10,527 nucleotides of DNA from Anaerolineae bacterium (GTDB taxonomy: Bacteria > Chloroflexota > Anaerolineae > Aggregatilineales > Aggregatilineaceae): NCBI GenBank assembly GCA_016929355.1, contig JAFGJA010000349.1, positions 1 through 10,527 of the forward strand. The letters are read 5' to 3'. Positions within the stretch are counted from its first letter, which is position 1. Every line of letters begins with the position of its first letter. Positions 1-7,802 of the stretch are shown here, one piece after another. The notes under the pieces are model-generated. The model saw only the letters and a program-made list of their open reading frames with translations, had not been told where the DNA came from and did not search any database. The position numbers and the translations under genes were made by a program.

Positions 1-3000
1 ATCAGGCCAAATACGGCGTTCAGGGCGTATTCGCTCTGCCAGATGTTATCGTGCCACGCGCCGTGTCCGTCTTCCCACGCGCGCAAGGCTTCATTGAGCG
101 CCAATTCGTGCGCGGGCTGCTGCGGATTCAAGCCCCGCAAAAAGGCGCGTTCGCTGTAGCGTTCGGTGTGCGGCAGATAGCGCGTATTGATGCGTCCGGT
201 GAGCGGCAGATAGGCGGGGAGCGGGTCCGGCCAGCCTTTGGCTTGCAGTTTAACCACATCGGCATGTTCTTGGGCCAGATACGCGATCCAATCGACCATG
301 ACCGAGGACAGTTTGAAGTCTATCATCTCGATCTCGGTGGTTTCGGTCATTTCGTCCGGCCTATCGAGCGCTTGCGCCTGTTTCGCCAGATCGACGATGA
401 AATCGACCATGCGCTCACTGCGCGGCGAATAATCGGCTCCGGCTTGCGCCACCTGAATCAGATCGGGCGGCGTGTTGCCCACCTGGTAGTACGCGCGCCC
501 CGGTTTGTCATTGGGCAGGTGCGCCGCATCCACCCGGCGCAGCATTTCGCGGCTGTCTTCCGGCGATTCGACGCGCAGACAGATACGGAATTTCATATTG
601 GAGCGCATCTGGTCGGAAATCTTACCCTGGGGACGCTGCGCCGCCAGGATGAGCGACACCCCTAACGCACGCCCCAACCGCGTGATGCTTTCGAGTTGGG
701 CTTTGTATTCGGGATAATCCTGGATCATCTCCGCGAATTCGTCCACGATGATGAACAGGTGCGGGAGCGGTTCAATTGTCTGGGTGCTGTCACCGCGCAG
801 CCGTCCAGCTAACCGGAGGCGGTTATACTGCACGATATGATCGACTTTAAAATTGGCGATGATCTGGCCGCGCCGGTCCAGTTCCGCGCGGATCGAGGCG
901 AACACGCGCTCCACCGCGCGCGCATCGAGATTCGTCACCAGTTCAATACAGTGCGGCAGTTCGCGGAACTTATCGAACGCGGTCCCGCCTTTATAGTCCA
1001 CCAGCAGGAAATTAACCGCGCTTGGATCGTATTTGAGCGCCAGCCCCGCGATGACGGTCAGCAGCAGTTCGGATTTACCGGAACCGGTGGTCCCGGCGAT
1101 CACGCCATGCACACCCGAATATTTCGCGTCAAAGATGATTTCGGTGGGGCCTTGCGCGCCCTCGCCAATCTTGACGCGCGGCCATTCGGGATGGCCGCGG
1201 CTGTGTTCCCAATCGCCCAACACGTCGATCTCGTCAATGTCTTCGACTTCGAGCAGCGCGAGCAGGCTGATCGCATCGGGGATGATGACGCGGTTCGCTT
1301 TTTCGGACAGGTCGATTTCCAGCCGGTCACTTTCCGCATTCATGCGCGCAAACAGGTCGGTCAGCAGTTCCACCGAGCGCGTTTCCAGCCGCGCCAGATA
1401 TTTTTCCTGGGTGATGACCGAGGCGTGCTGCTGCGTATCAAGCTGGCGGCGAATGTCTTCGCGTTCACTGAGCGGCAGTCCGACGGGCAGCGCAACCTGG
1501 AATTCCAACGGGACGCGGCTCAATTCGCGGTTGACACGGATCACACCGCGCCCGACGACTTCGGGCAAAATCGGCGCGCCGCGCCCGACAACGGTGCTGT
1601 ATTCGCCCGCATCGGCCAGCGTCAGCGCGAGTTTCTTGGGGAACAGGTTATACACTTTGCTGTTGATCTCGTTGGGCAGACCCGCCGTGACCACAAAATG
1701 AATCCCCAAATCCGGCCCTTCGCGCAGCAGCGTGATCAGGCGGGGGATTTGTTCTTCAAAGTTTTCGCGGAATTCCACAAAATTATCCAGCGCGACGACA
1801 ATCGCCGGGAACCGTTTTTCCTGTTCGACATGCTGGTTATACTGCACCAGATTGTTGTAACTCGAATTGCTCAGGATCGCGGTTTTGCGTTCTTCGAGGA
1901 AATTCGAGAGGATGATCAGCAGCCGTTCGACGCGATCCGCTTCATCCACCGGGATATGCGCGCCGACATGCGGTAAATTCTGGAACAGCGTCAAGCGCCG
2001 CCCGCCGAAGTCCAGAATGTAGAGGTGCAGATCGCGCGGGGAATGGTTCGCGGCTAACCCGACCATGACCGTTTGCAGGAACAGCGTTTTGCCCCAACCG
2101 CTCGCACCAAAAATGATAACGTGCCGGTCAGTGGGCAAATCGACCATGAGCAAATGCTGCCGCGCCCGCGCCGGATTATCGATGACGCCCACGGCGGTTT
2201 TGAGGCGCAGATCGGGGTGCTGCCAGATGTTTTGATCCCAGGTCTGCTCGTTCGTTTGCTGCCAGCGCATCACGTTGGCATTGAGCGGGATCAGGTTACG
2301 TGAATGGCCGATGCTGTTCGCATTGAGATAATTTTGAATCGTGGCGGCGGCTTCGTCCTCTTCCTCTGTTTTGCGCAAATACAGCGTGTCGCGCGGCTCA
2401 TCGAGCGGCAGATAAATCGGTATCGGGTCCGGCCACGTTTTGTCCAGCGTAAGCAGCCCATGATCGGATACCAAACGCTGCATGGTTTCGATCAGGATGC
2501 GGTACATGGGTTTTTCGACGATGGGTTCGTCTTCTTCGCTCTCATCGTTCACCCAGATAATGCGCAGTTGCTCGCCTTGTTCAGCATCAATGTAGGATTT
2601 GCTGGCGTAGGCGACCTGGATCAGTTCGGGGACTTCGTTGCCCACGCGGTAGTAGCCGCGCCCTGCCACGCCTACCGGTAAATAAGCCGCGTCCGAGGTG
2701 CGGATCACTTCGCGGCTGTCTTCGGGATTTTCGACGCGCATACAGATACGGAACTTGATGTTCGCGCCCATCTGATCCGTGACGCTGGAACCGGGGCGCT
2801 GTGAGGCCAGCACCAGCGAAACACCGAGCGCGCGTCCCAACCGCGTAATGCTGTCGAGTTGGGCGCGGTATTCGGTGTTGTCCTGGATCATCTCCGCGAA
2901 TTCGTCGATGATGATGAACAGGTGCGGGAACGCATAGCGGGCCACGTCGCCGGGTTTGGTCAGGCGGCCTCGGCGGTAATCCACAATATGCTCGATCTCT

Positions 3001-4916
3001 TCCGCTTCGGCAATGATGCGCGAGCGGCGATCCAGTTCCGCGCGGATCGAGGCGAACACACGCTCAACGGCGCTGTCACTCAGATTCGACACGGACTCGA
3101 TACAGTGGGGCAGGTCGGCAAAATCGCTGAACCCGGCCCCGCCTTTGAAGTCCACCAGCAGGAAATTGACCGCCGTTGGATCGTAATTGATCGCCAACCC
3201 GATGATCAACGCGCGCAGCAGTTCCGTTTTACCGGAGCCGGTGGTCCCGGCGATCATGCCATGTACACCGGAGACTTTCGCGTCAAAGGTGATGTAGCAG
3301 GTTTCGTTCCCGGCCTGCAACCCAATCGGCACGCTCGGCCATTCGCCGCCCAGCCGGGTTTTTTGCCACTTATCGAGGATGTTCAATTCTTTGAGCGAGC
3401 CGACCCGGTGCGTGAGCAGTAAGTCTACTTCGGTGGCGAGCGAGGCCGCCGCGCTCAGGCGAATTTCGTATTCCGCGATTTCCTGGGCGATCAGGTCGGC
3501 ATTAAGCTGTTTCACTGCATCCGCGATGCCGACGTAGCGGACGGTGTTAAGTTCCGTTTCCGCGTACCGGAAGGCGACGGTATAGCCTTGCTCGTCGTCC
3601 TGATCCCCATCGGGCGGGGCGGCAATTTGCTGCAACTCGATCACCGCCTGACAATCACCGGGGATTTGTTCCGGGCGATCCACCAGGAAGATCACTGCCG
3701 CGCCGAGTTCAAGCCCTTTTTCCATAATGAGCGAGATCGTGGGCAGAGTTTCCACATCGCGCAGGGTGGAATGGGTGGGCACTTCCATCATATCCACGAC
3801 CAGCAGGATAAACGGCAGCGTGACATCTAACCCTTTGGATTCGTTAGCGCGCTGCTGGCGCGTGAGCAGTGTCCCGCGAATCTGCTTGAGCAGGATCGTC
3901 AGATCGCTGTCTTCGCGGGAGGCATCACCATCCACCGAGCGCCCCTCCGGTTCAAACGCCATGCGCGTAGCCTGATCGCTCAAGCGGACGTGTGGCAAAT
4001 TTTCCATCCACTCCCAGCGATTTTTGACTCGTTGGCTGCCGATGACGTACAGTTCGGTATCCGTGTAGGAATGGAACAGCGTGAACTGGGAGAGCAGGGC
4101 ATAGCTGTATTGGTACACGGCGCGGTGGGAAGTGTGCGTTTTATTGAGCCGCGATGTGCCCCCGCTCAGTTTGGCAAAGCTGATGTTATCAGGAAAAATG
4201 CCGACGGAGTGGCGCACGGTCTGATTCAGAGATGCGGCCTGGGTGGTGGGCTGCTGGTCTTCATCATCTTCTCCGGCGGGGCCTTGCGGGGCCATGCGCA
4301 GATTGATGGTGACGGGCACGTCGAATAAATAGAGTGAATCATCACAGAGGCGCTGCGCATCATCAAGCAGTTCGCTGGCGGTATCCGTGCCCCCCGACAG
4401 CTTATAGATCACGGTGGAATTGATCGTCCCAATGCCTAACCGGATCAGCCCGAAATCGCTGTCGGTGGTGCGGCGTTCCCACACGCGCGGGCCGATGCGA
4501 CTTTTATTCGCTTTTTTGGCAATATCGAGTAATAAACTGGGATTGGGGTAATTATAGTAGTAAAAATCGGACTGTTCGCGGTGATACCCTTCCATGTCGT
4601 GCCGCAGTTCGGCCAACTTTTGGCTGTAGGCTTTTTTCTGTTCTTCGGCTTCGCGGCGGGCCATAATAAACCGGCGCAGTCCAAAGACCACCGAGAACAC
4701 CATCGCCAGACTCATGGGTATAATAAATACCACACTGCGCCCGCGCCCGGAGAACGCTAAAAACACATATCCCAGCACCATAATCAGGGGTAAAAATAAT
4801 TCTAAAATCGCTTGTTGGTTTTGCATCTCGTCCGGTGGGCCGGGGACTTCGATCTCATCAATCGGGAGATGCGGTTGGATACGGGGTGGGCGTGGCAGAA
4901 TTTTCTTATCGGGCAT
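1..4916 (-). CDS. eccC: EccC-like type VII secretion ATPase, 3' end outside window
   Basis: Membrane-anchored FtsK/SpoIIIE-family motor expected to recognise WXG100 substrates and drive their export. The frame is open for 1638 residues with no stop before the window edge. The start is the ATG at 4916-4914, preceded by AAGGA about ten bases upstream. The N-terminus (PRPPRIQPHLPIDEIEVPGP) resembles EccC N-termini. Two membrane helices (about residues 38-55 and 61-80) and a charged helix (84-110) follow, then a long region before the motors. ATPase 1 has Walker A GTTGSGKT (557-564) and Walker B ending D671-E672. ATPase 2 has GASGWGKT (937-944) and a degenerate Walker B, D1044-N. ATPase 3 has GTTGSGKS (1275-1282) and D1392-E. 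ATPases 1 and 3 share the KGG, LPHCIE, DEFAEM and LGRALGVSL motifs, so 3 is a copy of 1. Usual EccC/EssC proteins are about 1300-1500 residues with three motor domains; this one is already longer. There is no N-terminal FHA domain as in Firmicutes EssC. Family certain, exact subtype inferred. Confidence 0.95.
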   Translation of the reverse strand, partial: MPDKKILPRPPRIQPHLPIDEIEVPGPPDEMQNQQAILELFLPLIMVLGYVFLAFSGRGRSVVFIIPMSLAMVFSVVFGLRRFIMARREAEEQKKAYSQKLAELRHDMEGYHREQSDFYYYNYPNPSLLLDIAKKANKSRIGPRVWERRTTDSDFGLIRLGIGTINSTVIYKLSGGTDTASELLDDAQRLCDDSLYLFDVPVTINLRMAPQGPAGEDDEDQQPTTQAASLNQTVRHSVGIFPDNISFAKLSGGTSRLNKTHTSHRAVYQYSYALLSQFTLFHSYTDTELYVIGSQRVKNRWEWMENLPHVRLSDQATRMAFEPEGRSVDGDASREDSDLTILLKQIRGTLLTRQQRANESKGLDVTLPFILLVVDMMEVPTHSTLRDVETLPTISLIMEKGLELGAAVIFLVDRPEQIPGDCQAVIELQQIAAPPDGDQDDEQGYTVAFRYAETELNTVRYVGIADAVKQLNADLIAQEIAEYEIRLSAAASLATEVDLLLTHRVGSLKELNILDKWQKTRLGGEWPSVPIGLQAGNETCYITFDAKVSGVHGMIAGTTGSGKTELLRALIIGLAINYDPTAVNFLLVDFKGGAGFSDFADLPHCIESVSNLSDSAVERVFASIRAELDRRSRIIAEAEEIEHIVDYRRGRLTKPGDVARYAFPHLFIIIDEFAEMIQDNTEYRAQLDSITRLGRALGVSLVLASQRPGSSVTDQMGANIKFRICMRVENPEDSREVIRTSDAAYLPVGVAGRGYYRVGNEVPELIQVAYASKSYIDAEQGEQLRIIWVNDESEEDEPIVEKPMYRILIETMQRLVSDHGLLTLDKTWPDPIPIYLPLDEPRDTLYLRKTEEEDEAAATIQNYLNANSIGHSRNLIPLNANVMRWQQTNEQTWDQNIWQHPDLRLKTAVGVIDNPARARQHLLMVDLPTDRHVIIFGASGWGKTLFLQTVMVGLAANHSPRDLHLYILDFGGRRLTLFQNLPHVGAHIPVDEADRVERLLIILSNFLEERKTAILSNSSYNNLVQYNQHVEQEKRFPAIVVALDNFVEFRENFEEQIPRLITLLREGPDLGIHFVVTAGLPNEINSKVYNLFPKKLALTLADAGEYSTVVGRGAPILPEVVGRGVIRVNRELSRVPLEFQVALPVGLPLSEREDIRRQLDTQQHASVITQEKYLARLETRSVELLTDLFARMNAESDRLEIDLSEKANRVIIPDAISLLALLEVEDIDEIDVLGDWEHSRGHPEWPRVKIGEGAQGPTEIIFDAKYSGVHGVIAGTTGSGKSELLLTVIAGLALKYDPSAVNFLLVDYKGGTAFDKFRELPHCIELVTNLDARAVERVFASIRAELDRRGQIIANFKVDHIVQYNRLRLAGRLRGDSTQTIEPLPHLFIIVDEFAEMIQDYPEYKAQLESITRLGRALGVSLILAAQRPQGKISDQMRSNMKFRICLRVESPEDSREMLRRVDAAHLPNDKPGRAYYQVGNTPPDLIQVAQAGADYSPRSERMVDFIVDLAKQAQALDRPDEMTETTEIEMIDFKLSSVMVDWIAYLAQEHADVVKLQAKGWPDPLPAYLPLTGRINTRYLPHTERYSERAFLRGLNPQQPAHELALNEALRAWEDGHGAWHDNIWQSEYALNAVFGL
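205..1200 (-). repeat. Internal duplication copy 2 (ATPase domain 3 of eccC-like gene)
   Basis: This is the second copy of the ATPase 1 unit, running from HPEWPRVKIG through Walker A and Walker B to WPDPLPAYLPL. The sequence before it (linker after ATPase 2) also resembles the linker before ATPase 1. The sequence after it, to the window edge, resembles the linker leading into ATPase 2 (W-x-x-NIWQ followed by a hydrophobic VFGL stretch). The duplicated unit is therefore probably a whole domain pair of about 720 residues, not a single domain. Confidence 0.85.
2408..3356 (-). repeat. Internal duplication copy 1 (ATPase domain 1 of eccC-like gene)
   Basis: This segment encodes ATPase 1, from the GEWPSVPIG strand before Walker A to the WPDPIPIYLPL motif after it. 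It matches the segment at about 205-1200 (ATPase 3) in protein and, in blocks, in DNA. A 29-base identical block lies at 3031-3059 here and 877-905 there. A 26-base block lies at 2881-2906 here and 718-743 there. The offset between copies is about 2154-2163 bases (about 720 codons). Boundaries are approximate because similarity continues into the linkers. Confidence 0.85.
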
Positions 4917-4953
4917 ACAAGACATCCTTAAGGCATAATGGTGATTCAGTCTA

Positions 4954-4981
4954 ATTATATGATTCCATGATGTAATTGCAA
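4954..4981 (-). promoter_or_regulatory. Promoter of the eccC-like gene
   Basis: On the minus strand a perfect TATAAT lies at 4959-4954, with TTGCAA (4 of 6 to TTGACA) at 4981-4976, 16 bases apart. This predicts a start of transcription near 4947 and a leader of about 31 bases carrying the AAGGA ribosome site. The -35 hexamer lies inside a perfect 10-base palindrome, AATTGCAATT (4974-4983), which could be an operator. The region is clearly more AT-rich than the genes either side. Confidence 0.5.
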
Positions 4982-4999
4982 TTTCGTGACATGTCTCAT

Positions 5000-5028
5000 T
5001 TGTAAATTGATCCGTTTTTCATAATAAT
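5000..5028 (+). promoter_or_regulatory. Candidate promoter of the VWA-FHA gene
   Basis: TTGTAA at 5000-5005 (4 of 6 to the -35 consensus) is followed after 17 bases by AATAAT at 5023-5028 (5 of 6 to the -10 consensus). Transcription would start near 5035, giving a very short leader with the ribosome site AGGGGA (5043-5048) before the ATG at 5053. Other hexamer pairs are possible in this AT-rich stretch. An 8-base palindrome, GACATGTC, lies just upstream at 4988-4995. Confidence 0.3.
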
Positions 5029-5052
5029 GGTAGCTGTCACAAAGGGGAAATT

Positions 5053-7623
5053 ATGAAACGCTTGCCACTCATCCTTATTCTTATATTAGCCACGCAATTT
5101 AGTCTGGCGTTTGCTTTACAAAGTGATTATACGGTTCGGGTCAATTACAGCACGATCCAACCCCAGGCCGATTCGCTCCTGTTGCAGAGCTATTTTAACC
5201 TGTTAGATAGCAGTGGACAGATTGCCACGACGGGTAACGTTGATTCGGTCCTGATCGAACTGCAAAACGGGTCAAGTTATATGGCGGATGCCAGGCGTCC
5301 CAATACGCCGTTTTTTATTGTATTGGTGCTCGATACGAGCGGCAGCATGGGCAGCACCAGCCAGAGTATGCAAGAGGCGGCGCAAAATGCGGTTTCCAGT
5401 GCGCCGGATAATGCCCATTTCACCGTCATCGGTTTTGATGACGAGATTCGCGCGCTGCAATCACAATTTACCTCCAACCAACAACTCACTATGAGCGCTG
5501 TCGATGATGCCGACGCCCGTCCGGGGCGGGGCACATGCCTGTATGACGCGGCATGGCAGGCGATGGATTTGCTCCAGGGTAAGCCTTCTGGTCGCCGCGC
5601 CGTGATCCTGTTCACGGATGGAGTCGATGAAACACCGGCTGGTAACGTGTGCAGTTCGCATACCTTGCCGCAGGTGATTACCAGAGCGCAGGAATACGAC
5701 GCCCTGACGCCGTTTTTCACGATTGGTTTTGAAGGTGGCGGTCAGGTGATGGATCAAGGCGCATTGCAGGGTTTGGCGCAGCAGACCCAGGGTTTTTTCT
5801 CGCGGGTAGACCAGCAGCAAAATCTGAACTCAGCTTTTAGCTACATCATGGAGATTTTGCAGAGCCAGTGGTTTATTCAGGCGACCATTTATCCGGCAGC
5901 CGGGGATCAGATCGCGCTGCTGACACCGGTCCTGAATGATGGCACGCACGCCGCCGCCGGTCAGGTGCGCTTTGCGTCGGATCGGACCTATTATCCGCCG
6001 ACGGAATTTCAGTTGTCGATCTCCGGTTTGACGTATGATGCGCTAACCAAGACCTTTAATCTGCAACTGATGACCTCCGGCTTGACCCCGGAAATACGAA
6101 TTGAAGTGACGGTGCAAAGTAATGATGGCCTGGATGTCATCGCGCCTATCGTCGTCAGTAATCCGGCCCAGCCGATCCAGATTCCGTCCGATCAGTTGGT
6201 CGGCAACCAGGATTATGAAATCGTAGTGAGCGCCTATGATCAGGCCAACGCGCAGATCGTTAATCCGATCACGCGCAAATTTACGTACAATGTCGCCGAC
6301 GCCCCGGATTTTGAGGTCAGCGCCTCGATTTCGGGGGTGCAGCCCACGGCGGACGGGCAGGCGCTGGAGATCATGTACGATGTGCAGGGGCGGGAACAGA
6401 TCGCGCGCCTGGAACTGACGATTATTGATAACCTGGGACTGAATGTGCCGGGGGCGGTCAATGGACAGCCGGATAAAGATAGTTCGTCGGTGCGGATTCC
6501 GCTCTCAGCGCTCAAACCGGCGGCGTCTTATGTCGCCAAATTGCAGGTCTTTGACAGCCAGAATCGCCCTTTGCTGGATGAGCCGGTTACGCACGACTTC
6601 ACCGATCCGCGCCCGGAACAAGCGTTGCAAATGCGTATTGCGGGCGTGGACCTGGATGACATGACGATCCGGCTGGTCTATGCGAATGTGTCGGAAGTGG
6701 CGCAGCTCGAAGTGATGATCATGTCGTCGCAGGGGTTGGTGACGCAAGAAACACGCCAATTTACCGGGGTGAGCGATGCCATCCCGATTACGGCTAAACT
6801 ATCACGCGGGCAGTCGTATACCATCCAGGTCATGCCGCGCGATGCTATAGGGACCAACCTGTTAGATGCGCTGGTCGAGCATCAGTTTGATTACCCGGAA
6901 GAAAATATCTCGTTGCTGACGCGCATCACCAATATTATCGCGTCACCACTTCCCCTGGGCTTGTGCCTGTCCGTAGCGATTCTCGGTGGTGTGTTTGTGT
7001 GGCTGCGCTGGCGCGGTGAAAAGCAAGCGCAGGAATTGGCGAACAGCGCCGATGATGAACTGGCGGATCGCGGTACGATTTTCTTCACGGCTGATTCCAA
7101 TTCGCCCGCGCCCTATCTGTCGCAGCGCAGCCATTCCACGTCGAGCACTGCTTCGCGGCGGACGAGTTCGCGCCGGACCCCCACCTGGCCGGAAAGTTCG
7201 CCCACCGAAACCGATCCGAATACGACGGTGGTGCTGAAATCCGTGGAACGGCCTACGCTCACGGGCGTGCCCTCCGCGTATTTGTATGTGCGCCAGAGCC
7301 GGACGGATGGCATGGTGGATTACAAGATGCCGGTTAAGCCGGTGCGTAATATCATTGGCCGCGATCTCAACGCGGACCTGAGTTTCCTGCAAGACCCATC
7401 GGTTTCCCGTTCGCACCTGAATTTGCGCTATTCCTTGTCGAACCGGTGCTATGAAGTGGAAGTGCTCTCGCCACATGAAGGCTTCACCCGCATCAATAAG
7501 GAAATGGTCGCTCCCGGTGAAATCATTTACCTGCCGAACGATCAAATGGTGCGCTTTGAAATTGGCAACCTGAAATACCCGGAGCGGACCGTGATCATTG
7601 ACTTTGAGGTTGAAGCGCGGTAG
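5053..7623 (+). CDS. Exported VWA domain / Ig-like repeat / membrane helix / cytoplasmic FHA protein
   Basis: An 856-residue single-pass membrane protein. It begins with a signal peptide (MKRLPLILILILATQFSLAF, cleavage near A22). A von Willebrand A domain follows (about 88-280) with a complete metal-ion (MIDAS) site: D94-T-S96-G-S98, T161 in GRGTCLYD and D189 in LFTDGVDE. Three tandem beta-sandwich repeats of about 103 residues start near 318, 421 and 524, each opening with an I-S/A-G-L/V motif. One membrane helix lies at about 632-653. A Ser/Thr/Arg-rich linker (about 690-735) then leads to a C-terminal FHA domain with IIGRD (G769, R770) and SVSRSH (783-788), the phosphothreonine-binding core. 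By topology the VWA part is outside and the FHA part in the cytoplasm. The start is supported by AGGGGA four bases upstream of the ATG. The gene is divergent from the secretion ATPase and just upstream of the WXG100 operon, so a role as a membrane or regulatory subunit is inferred. A BatA-like or unrelated adhesin role is possible. Confidence 0.92.
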   Translation: MKRLPLILILILATQFSLAFALQSDYTVRVNYSTIQPQADSLLLQSYFNLLDSSGQIATTGNVDSVLIELQNGSSYMADARRPNTPFFIVLVLDTSGSMGSTSQSMQEAAQNAVSSAPDNAHFTVIGFDDEIRALQSQFTSNQQLTMSAVDDADARPGRGTCLYDAAWQAMDLLQGKPSGRRAVILFTDGVDETPAGNVCSSHTLPQVITRAQEYDALTPFFTIGFEGGGQVMDQGALQGLAQQTQGFFSRVDQQQNLNSAFSYIMEILQSQWFIQATIYPAAGDQIALLTPVLNDGTHAAAGQVRFASDRTYYPPTEFQLSISGLTYDALTKTFNLQLMTSGLTPEIRIEVTVQSNDGLDVIAPIVVSNPAQPIQIPSDQLVGNQDYEIVVSAYDQANAQIVNPITRKFTYNVADAPDFEVSASISGVQPTADGQALEIMYDVQGREQIARLELTIIDNLGLNVPGAVNGQPDKDSSSVRIPLSALKPAASYVAKLQVFDSQNRPLLDEPVTHDFTDPRPEQALQMRIAGVDLDDMTIRLVYANVSEVAQLEVMIMSSQGLVTQETRQFTGVSDAIPITAKLSRGQSYTIQVMPRDAIGTNLLDALVEHQFDYPEENISLLTRITNIIASPLPLGLCLSVAILGGVFVWLRWRGEKQAQELANSADDELADRGTIFFTADSNSPAPYLSQRSHSTSSTASRRTSSRRTPTWPESSPTETDPNTTVVLKSVERPTLTGVPSAYLYVRQSRTDGMVDYKMPVKPVRNIIGRDLNADLSFLQDPSVSRSHLNLRYSLSNRCYEVEVLSPHEGFTRINKEMVAPGEIIYLPNDQMVRFEIGNLKYPERTVIIDFEVEAR

Positions 7624-7725
7624 TGATTAAATTATATAGTCATAAATTATATTTCTTTTAAATAGTGTTATTTACTTTTTTCAGAATTATAAGTGGCGTT
7701 ACAAAAATAAAAAATTTATAAATTA
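7624..7725. other. Very AT-rich intergenic spacer
   Basis: This stretch is strikingly AT-rich compared with its neighbours. It contains a 9-base direct repeat, AAATTATAT, at 7629-7637 and 7644-7652, and A/T tracts running up to the promoter of the WXG100 operon. I see no GC-rich hairpin with a T tract that would terminate the VWA-FHA transcript, so read-through into the small genes is possible. I see no coding sequence. Confidence 0.6.
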
Positions 7726-7756
7726 AGTAGATCAGGGTTCCGTCTGATGTTATACT
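7701..7756 (+). promoter_or_regulatory. Extended -10 promoter of the WXG100 operon
   Basis: TATACT (7751-7756; 5 of 6) is preceded by TGT, giving the extended -10 form TGnTATACT. A weak -35, TAGATC (7728-7733), sits 17 bases upstream. An A/T-rich tract (7701-7726) directly before it looks like an UP element that binds the RNA polymerase alpha subunit. Transcription would start near 7763. A strong, well-expressed promoter would fit abundant WXG100 substrates. Confidence 0.55.
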
Positions 7757-7765
7757 CGTTTTATA

Positions 7766-7783
7766 GTCTTGGTCTATCAAGAC
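7766..7783 (+). promoter_or_regulatory. Hairpin at the 5' end of the WXG100 operon transcript
   Basis: GTCTTG (7766-7771) pairs with CAAGAC (7778-7783) around a 6-base loop. An alternative fold pairs GGTCT (7771-7775) with AGACC (7780-7784). The hairpin falls within a few bases of the predicted transcription start and ends ten bases before the GGAG ribosome site (7794-7797). It could protect the messenger from decay or act as a dyad operator. There is no T tract, so it is not a terminator. Confidence 0.4.
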
Positions 7784-7802
7784 CTAGTAGATCGGAGATA
7801 GT

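Noticed and set aside
837..1976. A 379-codon open frame on the plus strand within the ATPase gene
   Set aside because: It is antisense to conserved ATPase motifs (Walker A and B of domain 3), shows biased Arg/Gln/Phe-rich composition with no domain, and similar open frames occur opposite the whole gene. It is a shadow of codon bias.
6943..7545. A 200-codon minus-strand open frame opposite the VWA-FHA gene
   Set aside because: It lies opposite the clear membrane helix and FHA domain, is Arg/His-rich and has no ribosome site or recognisable domain.
7621..7700. Terminator after the VWA-FHA gene
   Set aside because: The region is A/T-rich with direct repeats but I find no stable GC-containing stem followed by a T tract.
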